Assembly (NCBI RefSeq): GCF_008831285.2
Contig: NC_045144.1
Coordinates: forward strand, 20,785,716-20,849,715
DNA from: Nymphaea colorata
Taxonomy: Eukaryota; Streptophyta; Magnoliopsida; Nymphaeales; Nymphaeaceae
Reading direction: 5' to 3'
Length of the DNA stretch: 64,000 nucleotides
Shown: positions 49,255-61,130 of the stretch, piece after piece
Layout: the number at the start of each line of letters is the position of its first letter
Position numbering within the stretch: position 1 is the stretch's first letter
Notes under the pieces: generated by a model
Told to the model about the DNA's origin: nothing
Seen by the model: only the letters and a program-made list of their open reading frames with translations
Database searches by the model: none
Program-made: the position numbers and the translations under genes

Positions 49255-49629
49255 ATGGTAATTACCGCCATTAGTAGTTCAAGAAAGAAGATGCAAGAAG
49301 GAGGACGACGAGAAGATCAAGAAGACGAAATACAGGTAGAGGGAGAGGGAGCAAAAGCAGCGGCGAGTGCTGCTCCGCCGCAACCACCATCTGCGCAGGA
49401 ATACGGGGTCACCTTTTGGATGGGCATGGTGTTCTTGATCTTAGGATTGGTGCTGCTGATCTTGTTCTTCGTTCTCAGGCATCTCTACAATCTCCACTTC
49501 TACCGGCTCGCCTTGCTTGCTTCATTGGTTATCTTCTTCGGCTTGTTCTCGTGCATAGCATCCTGCTGGTTTGGTCGACGCCTGGTTTCGCCCTTCCAAG
49601 ATCATCTCGAGTTAGAACCACAAGTTTAG
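49255..49629 (+). CDS. small two-helix membrane protein, unknown family
   Basis: This is a single-exon frame of 124 codons from ATG 49255; a second in-frame ATG is at 49291. The N-terminal part (about residues 10-50) is charged, then Ala/Pro-rich. Two hydrophobic helices follow (about 53-74, FWMGMVFLILGLVLLILFFV; about 84-105, around LALLASLVIFFGLFSCIASC). They are joined by a short LRHLYNLHFYR loop, and the C-terminal tail is short. I recognise no named family. A decayed inverted copy lies at 51.0-51.6 kb and conserves the LYNxHFYRLxLLAS and FFGLF...ASCWFG segments best. This suggests that the frame has been under selection. Confidence 0.6.
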   Translation: MVITAISSSRKKMQEGGRREDQEDEIQVEGEGAKAAASAAPPQPPSAQEYGVTFWMGMVFLILGLVLLILFFVLRHLYNLHFYRLALLASLVIFFGLFSCIASCWFGRRLVSPFQDHLELEPQV

Positions 49630-50433
49630 CTCGAGTCAGAACACCAAGATTAGCTGGAATGTTGTTAATTCTAGCCTTTTACGGCCGAAAATTCATTGAG
49701 ACGAAGGGAAATTCATCTACTGTTCTGAATGACATACTTTAATAGCCTCAAGTTTTGCCTCGTGGATGCTCTTATCCATCTACATATCACAGAGATCATG
49801 ATAGTGTTCCTTATTTTCTCTTTCTGTTATGTATATGGATTCTTGAGATCCCAAGTCGATGATAGGATGGGAGACTCCTTGATCCCTTTCTCTGCATTTT
49901 CTTGATGATTGTAATTTCTTGTTCATTCCCATCTCTTTTTATTGTGATAAGCTTGACGCTAGAGGAATCCTTTTCTTTTTTTTTTTCCCTTTTAGATGAG
50001 TAAATGAATTGAAGATTTGGCAATGGATGCATGTGGGTTAAGTTTCATGTTATAAAAAGGACTTACCAATATCGTGAACATCCTTCTTTATATCTATTGG
50101 GATATGCTTAAGATATTGTATATGAACTTCAGTTCTTGCTCAATGAAGAATTGGTTCAGAATATAATTTGCTTTTTGTAAATGAAATTGTGAAACAACGC
50201 TCATATGCAACTGATAGTAATTCATGGTTTTTCTGCGTCTTCAAATTGGAAGTTGAATGCCCATCGCTTAGTGTAAAATCATTGTTTCCGTCTTTCGTAT
50301 TCCCGTGTATTTGGACTTCTGCAGAATCTAATATCATCGCTGCCGAACCTTCACTTGCTTCCTCAGTCTTATCTCTTAGCCCGCGAAAAGACATTTTATT
50401 AACTGCCATTTTGTTAATTAGCAGAATTTGTTT

Positions 50434-50550
50434 TCTTCTTCTTCTTCTTCTTCTTTTCATCCTCATCATCCGTTTCCATAGCTAGATAGCATACCCTTCT
50501 TCTCACTCCTCCTCCTCCTCCTCCTCCTCCTCCTCTTCTTCTTCTTCTTC
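50434..50550. repeat. (TTC)n and (TCC)n microsatellites
   Basis: TTC run about 50434-50455, then a TCC run about 50506-50535 passing into TTC to about 50550. They lie in the spacer between the inverted two-helix gene copies. Confidence 0.85.
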
Positions 50551-51120
50551 TATTTAATTAAAATATTCTCGAACTCTGCAGCAGAGGACGACGAAGTTCC
50601 AAAAACTATAGCAGATAGCATTGCTGTTTTCAATCTTAGTTTTGATCCAACCAAAAGTACACAAATTGGATCCAAAAGACTAAGGGGTGTATCTTGAATG
50701 TGAATTTTGTGTGGTTTTTCTTGAGTTAAATGTTGATGGGAAATTTATCTTGCCTTGGATTCCGATATTAGTTGTCCTCTTTTATCCAAAGAGATCAAAT
50801 TTCGGATTGAATTGCTGAATGAGGTAATGGCAGGAACCTTTTCTACGTAATCTTACTTTTAATTAGTTTTTAATTGTTATCTATGTAACCTTATCTACGT
50901 AATAGACCTCCTGACCTTACCTCTTAATATTTTGATAAATGAAACATTCATCATTTTGAGTGAACAATGTTAGCGAATTACATCTTCCGTTCAAATGAGG
51001 ACAAAATCATCCACTGCAACTGAATTTTCCTTCGTTTCAATGAATGTTCGGCTGTAAAAGGCTAGAATTAACAACATTTCAGCTAATCTTGGTGTTCTAA
51101 CTCGAGCTGATCTTGGGGTT

Positions 51121-51402
51121 CTAACTTGAGATGATCTTGTGGGGGCGAAAGCAGGGCAGGCGGTGACCAAACCAGCATGAGGCTATGGACTCGAACAAGC
51201 CGAAGAAGACGGCCATTGAAGCAAGCAAGGAGAGCCGGTAGAAGTGGACATTGTAGAGACGCTGAGAACCAAGAACAAAATCAGCAGCGTCAATCCTAAG
51301 AGCAAGAAAACCACGCCGATCCAGAAGGTGCCTGCTTATTCCTGCGCAGATGTGGTTCCGGTGGCGAAGCAGCTGTCGTCCTCCTCCTCCTCCTTCTTGC
51401 AT
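51121..51402 (-). pseudogene. decayed inverted copy of the two-helix protein gene
   Basis: The first ATG of the intact copy is changed (AAATGG to AAAAGG), while the second (MQEGG) is kept. The segment coding the charged/Ala-Pro linker is largely deleted. The aligned Gln-Glu-Tyr codon is now a stop (GAATAA), and the open frame switches before helix 1. The second half still reads LYNVHFYRLSLLAS and FFGLFESIASCWFGHRL. Confidence 0.75.
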
Positions 51403-52445
51403 CTTCTTGCTTGAACTACTAATGGCGGCAATTACCTTTTGAGCGAGAGATCAACAGACACACAGGGAGAGAGGGACTGTTCGAAAGGTGGAACTCGCAG
51501 GAATGAGGTTAAGAAGAGGTTCGTGAAATATAAATCTTCTTTCTGGCATTTCTTGCAACCGGCCTCCAGATCTTACATAATCTTTTTTTGAACGTCAAAT
51601 CATATTTTTTTAAAATTTTCCAAACCAGTATATAATCTTCATGAATTGGCCCGTTTGAAGTCTTCATGATTACGTGCCTCAAATTTCTAAAACTTAAGAT
51701 AAATGTCTGCTTCTTCTTTTTTGAAGAAGAAGATGAAGAGTGTTTTGGGCAATGGGGAGCAAGGCGTTGGTTGAATGAAACGAAAGAAGAAGACCAAGCA
51801 AAAGAAACAGTGGTGCAGAACAAGGAGAAATTCGGAAGAACAGAAACAAGACAAACGGTCGATTGGTGAACTAGTTCTGAAAATGAGAGGCAGGAAAGAA
51901 TAGCAGAAGAAGAAAAAATCGGTACTGAAAAAAGAAGATGCAGAGAGAAGTGAACAGGGTTGAAGATGAAAGGCAAGAAAGAAGCTTACAAAGAGAATTG
52001 ATTATAGAGGTTATGCTAAAAGAAAAAGAAGAAAATGCATGCATTTGAAACCCACACATCTGATGTCGATCTCACATGGCATGTTTTTGTAGATACAGCG
52101 AAATGTTCACCATAAAATTTATGGTTTATCAAACTAAGTGTCTTAAATCACGAACTTGGTTATATATATTGGTTGTCCGCCAGGCTTAATAACTAAAATA
52201 CTTTTAATTTACATTGAAAAAAAAACTTGTAAAGACAAAAATAAAAAAGTAAAAAGTAAAAGACTATAAAAGACATTTTTATTTAACAAATTATTAAAAT
52301 GTATTTCCTTCCTTTATTAAGATTCTTATTTTACTTCTTTCTTTGTATTGACAAACGGTCGTATCTTAAATCGGCTGTTCTATAGGATTCGGCTTCAACC
52401 TTTCTCGAGAGTGCAGACGTGGCAAGTTGTCCTCCTTTGCGTTAA

Positions 52446-52455
52446 TTTATAAATA
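52446..52455 (+). promoter_or_regulatory. TATA box of the zinc-ribbon gene
   Basis: TTTATAAATA lies 130 bases before the start codon at 52585, in a locally GC-richer stretch. It would place transcription start near 52480. Confidence 0.5.
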
Positions 52456-52584
52456 CGCCAATGAATCGCTGGATTCATTTATCCAGGAGGTGCCATTTCA
52501 CAACGATTAACGCCCGCCTCTTCTCCGTCACGTTCGATTTCCTTCACACACCCGACCACCCCCACGGAGAGAGAGAGAGAGAGA

Positions 52585-54860
52585 ATGAACTCGTTCTCGC
52601 TCTCTTCTTGCCGCCCTCTCATACCCTGTGATTCCAGCCGTTTGATCGGAAGACGCGATTCGGTTCTTTCTGGCCCGTGTTCCGCAGGTAGAATCGAAAT
52701 TTCAACGCCGAATGTCCGGCGTCCGTGGAGAATCCTGGCGGTTGGCGAGGTCGCCGAAGCGGCGTCCAATCCCGTGAGGGCGGAGATCACATGGCAGATT
52801 GTCGTCGGAGCCCTAGGTAGTCCATCTTGTGGCAGCTTATAGCTTGATGGATTTTTTATTTCCGCGTTAGTCCTTGAGTCGTTTTCTTTTAGCAGTGGAA
52901 CGATTAAGTTTTCCTCCCCTCGTAAAGCGGTCTTTCTACTGGTGGGCTTTTTAATCTGTTAACTTTTTCCCCTCTCTTTTTTCTTGGGAAAGATTAAAGA
53001 AGGTCGTTTGCTTTCTGTTGAATCGGAATTAAGGGCTTTTCTTTGGTTTCTGGTGCAGCTGGTGTCACCCCTTTTATGGTCGCGGGCGTTGAGTTCAGCA
53101 AGCGAATTGTAAGTTCTATCCTGCACATTGTGAAACGTACTGTACAATTGTGAACCATACCGAGGGAAAGGGTTAAAAAAAATGGAAGAATGAAAAGTTA
53201 CAGCATTCTAATGATGATGGCCATGATGCTTGATAGTTGCTATTAGTAGTAGCAGCTAATGGCCCTCCACTAATTTGCAATTTTTGCTATTACTTTTGTT
53301 AGCGACTGTAATTTTTGTGTAAACAGTATGCTTCACGAAGTTCTTTGATGGTTCAGCTTCTTCTCTTTACCAGTAAAAAAGGACCACCTTTCGCCGTTGT
53401 ATTGATAACCTGATTTACAACTCTGATATAGCTTGAGTATTAAGCATTTGTGTATGCGTGTGTGCACCTCTAACTTTTGTTCTTCTAGCACATGGAGTTA
53501 TTCATTATAGGTTTATAACTGCTACTATCCATTATCACGACTTTGAGTGTAAAATGTTCAAAATTTCTCGTTGGGTTCTTTTTCTTCCACGTCACTGGTT
53601 CAGCATCTCTTATTTGACTAGTACATTGTCTCCATAAATATTTCTTCCAGATTTTTTATATGCAACGCTGGAGTTTTAATACAAGAGAATCGAAAGCTTA
53701 CGGTCTGCTTTGCCTCGCCAAGGGGCCGGACAAAAGAAAAATCGTGTCTAATAAAGCATAAGAAAATCGCTTTTACCCGAAGGATAGCAAAAACTTGCAA
53801 TTATGGATGTTGCATTGTTGCTAGTATAAATATAAAGGTTATGCAGAATTGAAACCTATAACGTTTGAATCAACAGAAGGCAATTTGATCTGGATTACAA
53901 TTTCAAAAAAAATGGCTTTACAAAGGAAGCCATTGCAAGTATGAGATATGATCTATTGATGTCTTGAAGACAGAGGTGAAATGTACATAACAAAGAGCAT
54001 CCCGTTATGAATGTTCTAGCAAAAACTTCGAACTTCTACAACCATCTCGTGATATGAATGTCTCAGCAAAAATCTGGTATACAGGATATTGGACGATATC
54101 GTATGGGGGGTTGATAGCAAGTGTCCAGACACCGTGGTTTTTCTGAAGTGGTTTGTGTAGTATAATAACTCCTTATGTTAGCTATACTATGTAGTGAATT
54201 TTTCCATGTCAGAGCACTTTATACATAATTGCATGTGTTTACTATGTTTACACTTTGCATGTGGCGAATATGTTCTCACTTGTGAAGATGGGACCCATAA
54301 TGTTACAATGAAGCTGTACTCATTTGAGTAGAACCTTTGGACATTTCGTACTAAAGAGTAGTCTTCATTCTCTTGTAGATTGCACAAAGAAGATGTGGCG
54401 TTTGTGGAGGCTCGGGACTTGTTCTAAGAGAGAAGAATTATTTCCGCTGTCCTGGTTGCGGTACAGTTGACCCTCATTTGCCACAGATGATTCTTCCAAT
54501 CAGCACCTGAGTATATCGGGTCTTCGTTTTTTGTTTGATTGATTCTTGAGTCACTGCTTACTGGTTGAAGAATGACATGCTTGACTCAATGTCAATGGGG
54601 TCATCAAGGGTGAATTTATTTTTCGGTAGCTTCAGTCTGAATATTTGGCGTTCAGAAAATATACCAGATACTTGTGGGGCCATGAGACCTTTGCAAGCCT
54701 GAATGTAGTAGACACATCATGAGTTTGGTCGTGTCGCCTAAGTTAGCTGTGCCTAATATGATTTGTTAAAGTTTGTCCTGGCAGCTTACGACCTTCCTTT
54801 TTTACTACTGTAGGTGGATTTCTCCCTTGGCAATCATGGAGAAGGTTCTTCTCTGGTTGA
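52585..54860 (+). CDS. small zinc-ribbon (DnaJ Cys-rich-like) protein, probably plastid
   Basis: Four exons: 52585-52816, 53059-53108, 54379-54460 and 54814-54860. They total 411 bases and encode 136 residues. The N-terminus (about 55 residues) is rich in Ser and Arg with few acids, as in a transit peptide. A hydrophobic segment follows (about 70-89, ITWQIVVGALAGVTPFMVAG). Residues 95-136 form a small Cys motif, CGVCGGSG (100-107) and CPGCGG (118-123), followed by the conserved ending FLPWQSWRRFFSG. This is the layout of small plant proteins with a DnaJ-type cysteine-rich domain; relatives such as BSD2 and PSA2 assist plastid protein assembly. The exact role here is unknown. If intron 3 is retained, the frame ends early (after TVDPHLPQMILPIST). 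Confidence 0.88.
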
Positions 54861-55477
54861 GCTTTTGTCAGCAGTAAGGTCCGTGCTGTAGCAAGTTCAG
54901 AAACGTACTGCGGTTAACGATTCTATTCCGTTACCCAGGCATGAATAGGGATGGAGTCTGCTGTGTAAGAAGCAGGACTAGGGAGAAAATTGGGGAAAAA
55001 AAGGTTGGTGACAGGAGTTGGTTGTAGTTTAATCTCTACAGTTGGAGCCGTATCAGTGGGCGAATTCGTGCTCATTACAAGTGCACCTGCCTCATGTCAA
55101 TTGTAGAATAACATGATATATGATATACAAAGAAATTCCCTGCATTTGTTTCTTCTTCTTCTACTACTACTATTGGACTACAACTCTCTCCTCTCTTCTC
55201 TCTCTCTCTTCTCTCTCTTCCTCTCTCTCTCTCTCTCTGTGTGCATTCAGGCACGTGTACCCATACAGAGCAGCAAATTAAAATATTCTTTAGATGTTAT
55301 GTGAAATCGTATGAAGTATGACAACGTATAGAGGGTGTTTGTGTAGAGACATCGATCATGAAGCAAGCACTAACGATCGTAATATATAAATGGCCTTCAA
55401 AGTGAGGAACATGAAATTGTTTTTGTGAGGATATCAATAATCCATCAGGAAGAAATGTCAGGCAGAGACGCATATGG

Positions 55478-55508
<31 letters not shown>

Positions 55509-56020
55509 CAAGTAGTAAACTAGCAAACTGTAGGAATCTCGTTTCAATGGCATCCAGCTGTGCCACTATTGCATGCATGAGCATAATCTTAGATGAATTT
55601 TCTCTGTGCTCAAGAACACATTTAACAAAACATGATTGTTTCATACTACTAAAATGCACCGTAATCTGTATCAAGTAGTGGAACATGTACTGCCAACAGA
55701 GAGAGACCATTACATAGACAGAATGAAGGATTGTTAAAGTAGATAGGGTCGTGTACTGCACAAAAGATGGACAAACGTGAAGACAGATGGACTATCAAAA
55801 TTCAGATTTTTGTACAGGAGGTTATGCTGAAAACAATTAGAACACATGCTAAGTTCATATCGTACAGTAATCAAGGATACCTATGAGACACCTAAATCTC
55901 CACCTACATCTGGGATCTGAGAAACAAAAGAAATATCCTCTAGAAATGGCACGGCAAGTGAAACTGAACAGAGATTCCAAGGTACCCCTGTTCGAAAAGT
56001 CGTGGAAAGGAGACCTACTC
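54861..56020. other. intergenic, converging 3' flanks
   Basis: The zinc-ribbon gene (plus) and the GRAS gene (minus) converge here, so the stretch contains both 3' UTRs. CT-rich microsatellites lie near 55183-55238 and 55480-55508. An open minus-strand frame at 55297-55761 crosses the second array and is not called. Confidence 0.6.
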
Positions 56021-57697
56021 TTAGCACCAGGCACAAGAGGCAATTAAGGGTCTGTTTTTCCAGCCAAGGAACAAAGCCCCCTCTCTTTCTTCGAGTGAAT
56101 AGTGCTTGCAGTAACTCTGTAGCAAATCTTTAATGGTGGAATTGACCAAGGAGCTCAGTGGGTATGGCTTAAACCCAGCCATCATGAAGCGTGACCGCCA
56201 CTTATCAAAAAGCTCATGTCTTTCTACTCTTTCAGCACCCTCGCATGCAATTATATTCACGATCTCCCCTGCCAAGCAATGCTGCTCGACGCTGATACGA
56301 TTCTTGTCATCTCTAGGCATAGTAACATCAATTGACTCGAACATGGCAGTGTAGTAACTTAGAGCTTCCATGAATCTGGGGAAGAAAGGTGCCGTGTTGG
56401 CATTGCATTCCTGTTCCACCAGAGTGACCACCTTTGGTGATAAACCTTTTACCAGTCGCAGAAGCCTGTCTCTGTGATTGGCTGTGCTTACACTCTCGTC
56501 TGGCATGTGGTGAAGTTGGAATGGGAAGTTCACAGCCAGGGCTTCATGTGGTTGTAGTTTGAGCATGTCAACTTCCACATCGCAGCCAGATATGCCTGCA
56601 CCATTGAACTCAAATGGCACATTACATGACTTGGCAATATATGATAGTCTCTGCCCGACTAACTGCAGACCTCCACCTCTGGCATAGGCTGATACTGCAT
56701 CATCAATACCAGTGATGCGCACATGTGGCGGCCCACCTGGCCTAGCTGCGAGAGCCTGAATCAGGGAAATCCACTGGCTGCCCTGTGCAATTTGGAAATC
56801 AATGATATGCACCCTATCTTCACCTTTCAATGCATCAGCTATAGCACCATTTGCAGACAGGTAACCAAATTTGAAGTAGGGGCATACTTCGTATAGTTTA
56901 TGCATGTAAGTAAGAAGATCAGCACTGGTTGGTTCCTTGCATTTCAGGGACTTGTAGATGGAACTGCCGGATGATACCAGCTTTGCTTTTAATCCTTCCA
57001 ACATATAAGCACTCACTCGTTCAATTGGTGTACCCGAAACAGATACCATCTGATTTAGTTCACTCATGAACCAGTCTGCTACTGTCAGGTTGTTCTCAGC
57101 TATAGCTTTTGCACAAGCAATCAGAACCTGCTTGACGCCACCGCTTCGGATCTCCAACATTTGCCTCCATGCCCCTGGTCCAAACGTTACATGGTTCTGC
57201 AAGGAACCTACAAAATTGTCTCCACAGTCAGGGTCAGGGCCAAGCATTAATTTTTCTATTTCTCTCAATCTACAACTTAAATCACTCTCCCCATCTGCTA
57301 AGTGGCCATGGCTCATGGTAGAACAGTAAGTGTTTTCAGGGGAATAATGCATATCAGGTGGGTAGGTCTGAGAATCCTGTTGAGAAACAGGGCTCCCAGT
57401 CGACGAAAAACTATGTGCTGATGATGACTTAATTGATTGTCCTATCATGCATGACGATGATTCAAGAGTGCAGAATTGCTCTTGAGAGACAAAAGCAGGA
57501 CCCTTTACTGCTTGGAATGAGCCAGAACAGAGAGATCTGGGAGAATCCTGAGGTTCGGTGTATAAAATGGCATCTTCCGCAGGTGACAGGTGGCACTGAT
57601 AATAAGTTTGTGAAATACCATGCACCACAGAAGGCTGAATTGATGGATAACTAGTTAGGCAGTTGTTACCAGAGCTCACGAAATACTGACTGTTCAT
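56021..57697 (-). CDS. GRAS transcription regulator, PAT1 subfamily
   Basis: One uninterrupted coding exon of 558 residues, the usual length for this group. The N-terminus is Ser/Gln/Tyr-rich and disordered-looking (1-140), with a RLREIEKLMLGPD segment typical of the PAT1/SCL13/SCL21 branch. The GRAS domain covers about 187-558: leucine heptad region I (from VKQVLIACAKAI), the VHIIDFQIAQGSQW motif (296-309), RITGIDD (327-333), leucine heptad region II (GLQLVGQRLSYIA), the PFYRE region (NTAPFFPRFMEALSYY) and the C-terminal SAW region ending LFLGWKNRPLIASCAWC. PAT1-branch proteins act in phytochrome and stress signalling, usually as nuclear co-regulators. The start is the first ATG (57697). Upstream DNA up to 59.4 kb is probably leader with one or more introns, which is common in GRAS genes. 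Confidence 0.95.
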   Translation of the reverse strand: MNSQYFVSSGNNCLTSYPSIQPSVVHGISQTYYQCHLSPAEDAILYTEPQDSPRSLCSGSFQAVKGPAFVSQEQFCTLESSSCMIGQSIKSSSAHSFSSTGSPVSQQDSQTYPPDMHYSPENTYCSTMSHGHLADGESDLSCRLREIEKLMLGPDPDCGDNFVGSLQNHVTFGPGAWRQMLEIRSGGVKQVLIACAKAIAENNLTVADWFMSELNQMVSVSGTPIERVSAYMLEGLKAKLVSSGSSIYKSLKCKEPTSADLLTYMHKLYEVCPYFKFGYLSANGAIADALKGEDRVHIIDFQIAQGSQWISLIQALAARPGGPPHVRITGIDDAVSAYARGGGLQLVGQRLSYIAKSCNVPFEFNGAGISGCDVEVDMLKLQPHEALAVNFPFQLHHMPDESVSTANHRDRLLRLVKGLSPKVVTLVEQECNANTAPFFPRFMEALSYYTAMFESIDVTMPRDDKNRISVEQHCLAGEIVNIIACEGAERVERHELFDKWRSRFMMAGFKPYPLSSLVNSTIKDLLQSYCKHYSLEEREGALFLGWKNRPLIASCAWC

Positions 57698-59061
57698 CTT
57701 GGAGAAACTGTTCTCTGATCTTTATTAAGACAACCTATATCTGGCCTTCAAGTCTGGATTTTACTGTGCAAGAGATCTCGAAAGCACTCAACACGCAGTT
57801 TGCAGAGCACCAATATAACCTTCACAGAAGTCCTGGTGGAATATCACCCGTGGATCTTGCAGATATAAGAATAACCATGTCCAGCGATCATGGTGACAAA
57901 CCCCATTGCTTTCATCTAAAAGTTTCCTTTTCTCACAAGCAGTGTTGCGGCAGCTTTACAATATCTGTAGTCACAGCAAGATTATGAGTTGCAACTCAAA
58001 ACGATTAAAAGCATAGACTTCACTATATTCAAGATTTCAAGCACACGAATAGCACTATAGTAATTGGACAAAACCCGTAAGGGTTGGTGCTTCCAAAATG
58101 TTAGAATTTTTAAACTCACCAAGACATTATTCTCGCAACAGAAGACGGAATGATTCAAAATTTCAAATGAGATGATACAAGGGTAAATGGTCATAGTGTT
58201 CCAGATGGTTATAGTGATTCGTGATGCCTATTTCCAAGGCAGTTTTCTCGCTGTCCTTGCACTTCATTTTCCATCGTCGATATAAAATGGTTGATAAAGA
58301 TTGGCCACTTGAAAATTTGAGGCTGGTACAAAAGATGAAGACTTGCACGAGATTTACTTTGTTATTGGCATCTTTTACCAATTGAAAAATCAGTAAAGCA
58401 TAAACTCATATTCAGAAGATAATTCGTGTGCGAGTGACAGTATTTTATCATACATGGACTCTTAAGTCTGACTTACAAGGACTCGGATCAAAAAAGGAAT
58501 ACTATACGCAGAAAATAATATGATCATGAAAAAGTATATTGGTTTCAGAAGCAGAATTTTAAGACAAACATTTAACAATGGAAGAGGGGTTCAAAACTCC
58601 AAAAGTTTTGAATTTCTGCAGAAGGATGTGCTAAAGAAACTGAAAAAACTACTTTGCACAAAAATTCAGCCATATAGCAGGCCATTACCAATACAACCAG
58701 AAAATATTTTTAACCAAGAGAACCCAAAAAAAGAAGGCAGACATGGCCGCAAAAGATGAATTTGACAAAAAAAATCACAAACATAGAATTCCGAGCAGGC
58801 GGATGTAGGCACATGGAAGGAAATTAAATGATCTAAAACGCCAGTTTTGAAGAATACCGATATTCCATTCAGCTTCGCAAAAAAATCAGAGGCCAGTATA
58901 AGCGCATCAATCACTAAAGGAAAACAGTCGAATGATTCTGTTGATGCAGTCTAGTAAGATCCGGGAGTAGCAACATGAACCAAATATCCTACCAAAGCGA
59001 ATAAGCTTTCTCCAAATAATCTTTTTCCGTTCCACTTTGACGCCCCTGTGGATCTCCTACC

Positions 59062-59065
<4 letters not shown>

Positions 59066-59134
<69 letters not shown>
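59066..59134. repeat. (CT)n(GT)n microsatellite
   Basis: A CT run (59066-59122, with one interruption) changes into GT (to 59134). On the GRAS gene strand it is a GA-rich run in the presumed leader, a common place for GA motifs in plant promoters. Confidence 0.9.
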
Positions 59135-59327
59135 AATGACCAATCAAATAGAACGACCATAAAAGCAAAATTGAGCAAAAGGGAAGAGAATCAGGTCGCA
59201 GACCTTGACGACAGAAGCAACTTGAATTGTGAGTCGGAAAGGAGAGGGATAGACGACGGCGGTGCTCCAAGGGACGGCTGAAGTCAATGGTGCAGAGGAG
59301 ACTCAGGAACAGAGTGGCCGAGAAGCT

Positions 59328-59337
59328 CCTTATAAGG
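59328..59337 (-). promoter_or_regulatory. possible TATA box of the GRAS gene
   Basis: CCTTATAAGG (palindromic) sits upstream of the GA-rich presumed leader. It is placed by position only. Confidence 0.3.
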
Positions 59338-61130
59338 CACAGAGCTAAGCACAAAATGCTTCAGAGCACTGAAGACGGGCGGAAGCTGCACGGCGCTAGC
59401 ACATGAGAGAGGAAGCGACCGCCATTAATGCTCCGAGTAACAAGTTAACTCGTGCGGAAGAAGCGCCGTCGGTAAAAGGAAACTGCTCTACAGATTCCCC
59501 CCCTCGCACCCGCGGTTTTGGCCTCCTCCCTGCCAAAGGACCCATTCTTCTCGAAGATTATCTCATTTCCGCCATTCCATCTTGACCTTCCAAGTTTCAG
59601 TCAGCAGTGCACGACCCGATGTCGGGAAAAAATCGTCGAAAGTTGAAAATTCTAGACCGTATAAATCGTCTCCGATCGCCGGGGATCCGCCGATACGTTT
59701 GGTATCAGTTCGTCCTCAGCAAGCGATACGCGTCGATTTCCTAAAAACTATTTCTAATAAAATTTTAAGTTAATTGTTTCAAAAATAATAGGAAATGAGC
59801 GTGATATTGTGGAACACATATTTTCTCCAAAATAAAAGTCCAAATCCTTATAAATTTCTTTCTTCTTTACATAGACCCAGTGATAAACTTTTCAAAAACA
59901 TGTCCTTTATTGAAGTTTAGATAGTTTTACTAATGAAAATGAAAAAATATTTATTCTGTAGAAAATCTTGTAAAAAGGACGTAAATGGGTTAGATATATT
60001 GATTCTGAAATTTATGTAGTCAGATTTTAAAAAATCCAAGTAGTGATCAAATTCAGTATACAATTTCATCATCAAATTTGATATTGAGCTAAAATCTGAA
60101 TTGAAATTTAATACACAATTTCTTCACCAAATTTGAATTCAAATTCAATACATAATTTCATCACCAAATTTGGTGTGCAGCTGAAATCCGAAGAAGATCT
60201 GACTTGGTTACATATAAATATATCAAAGCTGTATCAAATCTGGATCCGGTTTGAAAAAAATCGAGATCGAACTCGAAACAAAACTTGAATCCAAAATCTG
60301 ATCAGTCACTCAACCCAACTTACTATTGTCACCATATTGACCGCTAAAATTTATGAACTTATTTCAGCATTTTTATTTTAAAAGTTAAAATTATAATTAA
60401 AAATAGTTTTTTTTTTTTTAAAAGAAGAATATCTTAGTTTGGACCAATATGATTTTGAAAATGAGCCGGCCCTTACCGATACGATAGCAAAACCGAGACG
60501 AGGCAAGCAGTGATGAAAAGGTGAACTGAGAAGGGTATTTCGGTAAACGAATAAAATCTTCGATTCAAAGGACTCGGAGTCAACATCCACCGTTCCACAT
60601 ACTCACAACCACATTATCTTTTTTATTTTTTTTATAAAAAAAATATTATTACTTAACCAATTTTATTTTCTGAAACGTTCACCGTGGCAGCTTCCACGTG
60701 CTCGCACTAGAAATTTCTTTGAAAGGGGCTTCATTTCCCCTGTAATTCTTTACGCAAGCTTGTCATTTTTAGTTTTTACTATTACGCGTCACTTTTGTCT
60801 TTTGCTTGCAACTTTAAAGGGGTGTTTCAACGGAAACATAAAACCTGGTTTTGCTTCAAAACACTATTTCAACAATGTTTAGATAATTCTGTTAAAATCC
60901 AGTTTCAGCAAAACATGGTTTCTATAAAGTGCATGAAAAACCTGCCTCCCCTTAAGTTTTTCAAACAAATTTGATTTTTATTGTAAAACCAAGTTTTTTA
61001 CTTGTCATTCACTCATCCAAACTAAGTTCACTTTATATATATATATATATATAATTTGAGCTAACAAGCCTCAAAAGCAACACTTTTTTTAAATTTTGTA
61101 AATAAATTATGGCACATTATGAATGAACTC

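Larger units (their letters stand above)
49150..51560. repeat. diverged inverted duplication of the two-helix protein gene
   Basis: The left arm is about 49150-49720 and the right arm about 51020-51560 in reverse orientation, with a spacer of about 1.3 kb. Similarity covers the 5' leader (CTCCCTGTGT, GATCTCTCGCTCAAA), the coding part and the 3' flank (TTGTTAATTCTAGCCTTTTA). The copies differ by many substitutions and by deletions. Confidence 0.9.
57698..59400 (-). other. 5' leader and probable leader intron(s) of the GRAS gene
   Basis: No coding frame belongs here. A possible acceptor (CTCTTGCACAG on the minus strand, near 57765) precedes the start-codon exon. The sequence up to about 59.3 kb is AT-rich, then GC-richer with a (CT)n/(GT)n array. 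Exact exon borders cannot be fixed without transcripts. Confidence 0.4.

Noticed and set aside
50140..50485. Paired frames on both strands in the spacer of the inverted gene pair
   Set aside because: Both depend on (TTC)n sequence at one end and show no family; the rest looks like ordinary AT-rich spacer.
54379..54509. Zinc-ribbon gene ending in TVDPHLPQMILPIST as the main product
   Set aside because: A GT donor after CPGC-G and an acceptor at 54813 lead to the conserved GGFLPWQSW tail, so the longer splice form is the better model.
55297..55761. 154-codon minus-strand frame between the zinc-ribbon and GRAS genes
   Set aside because: It crosses a (CT)n array giving a repeated Glu-Arg stretch, has no family I recognise, and lies in the 3' flank of the GRAS gene. 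It is weakly possible, but not supported.
59403..59773. Two adjacent small plus-strand frames upstream of the GRAS gene
   Set aside because: They lie in a GC-rich promoter-like stretch, have no family match and are probably shadows of base composition.
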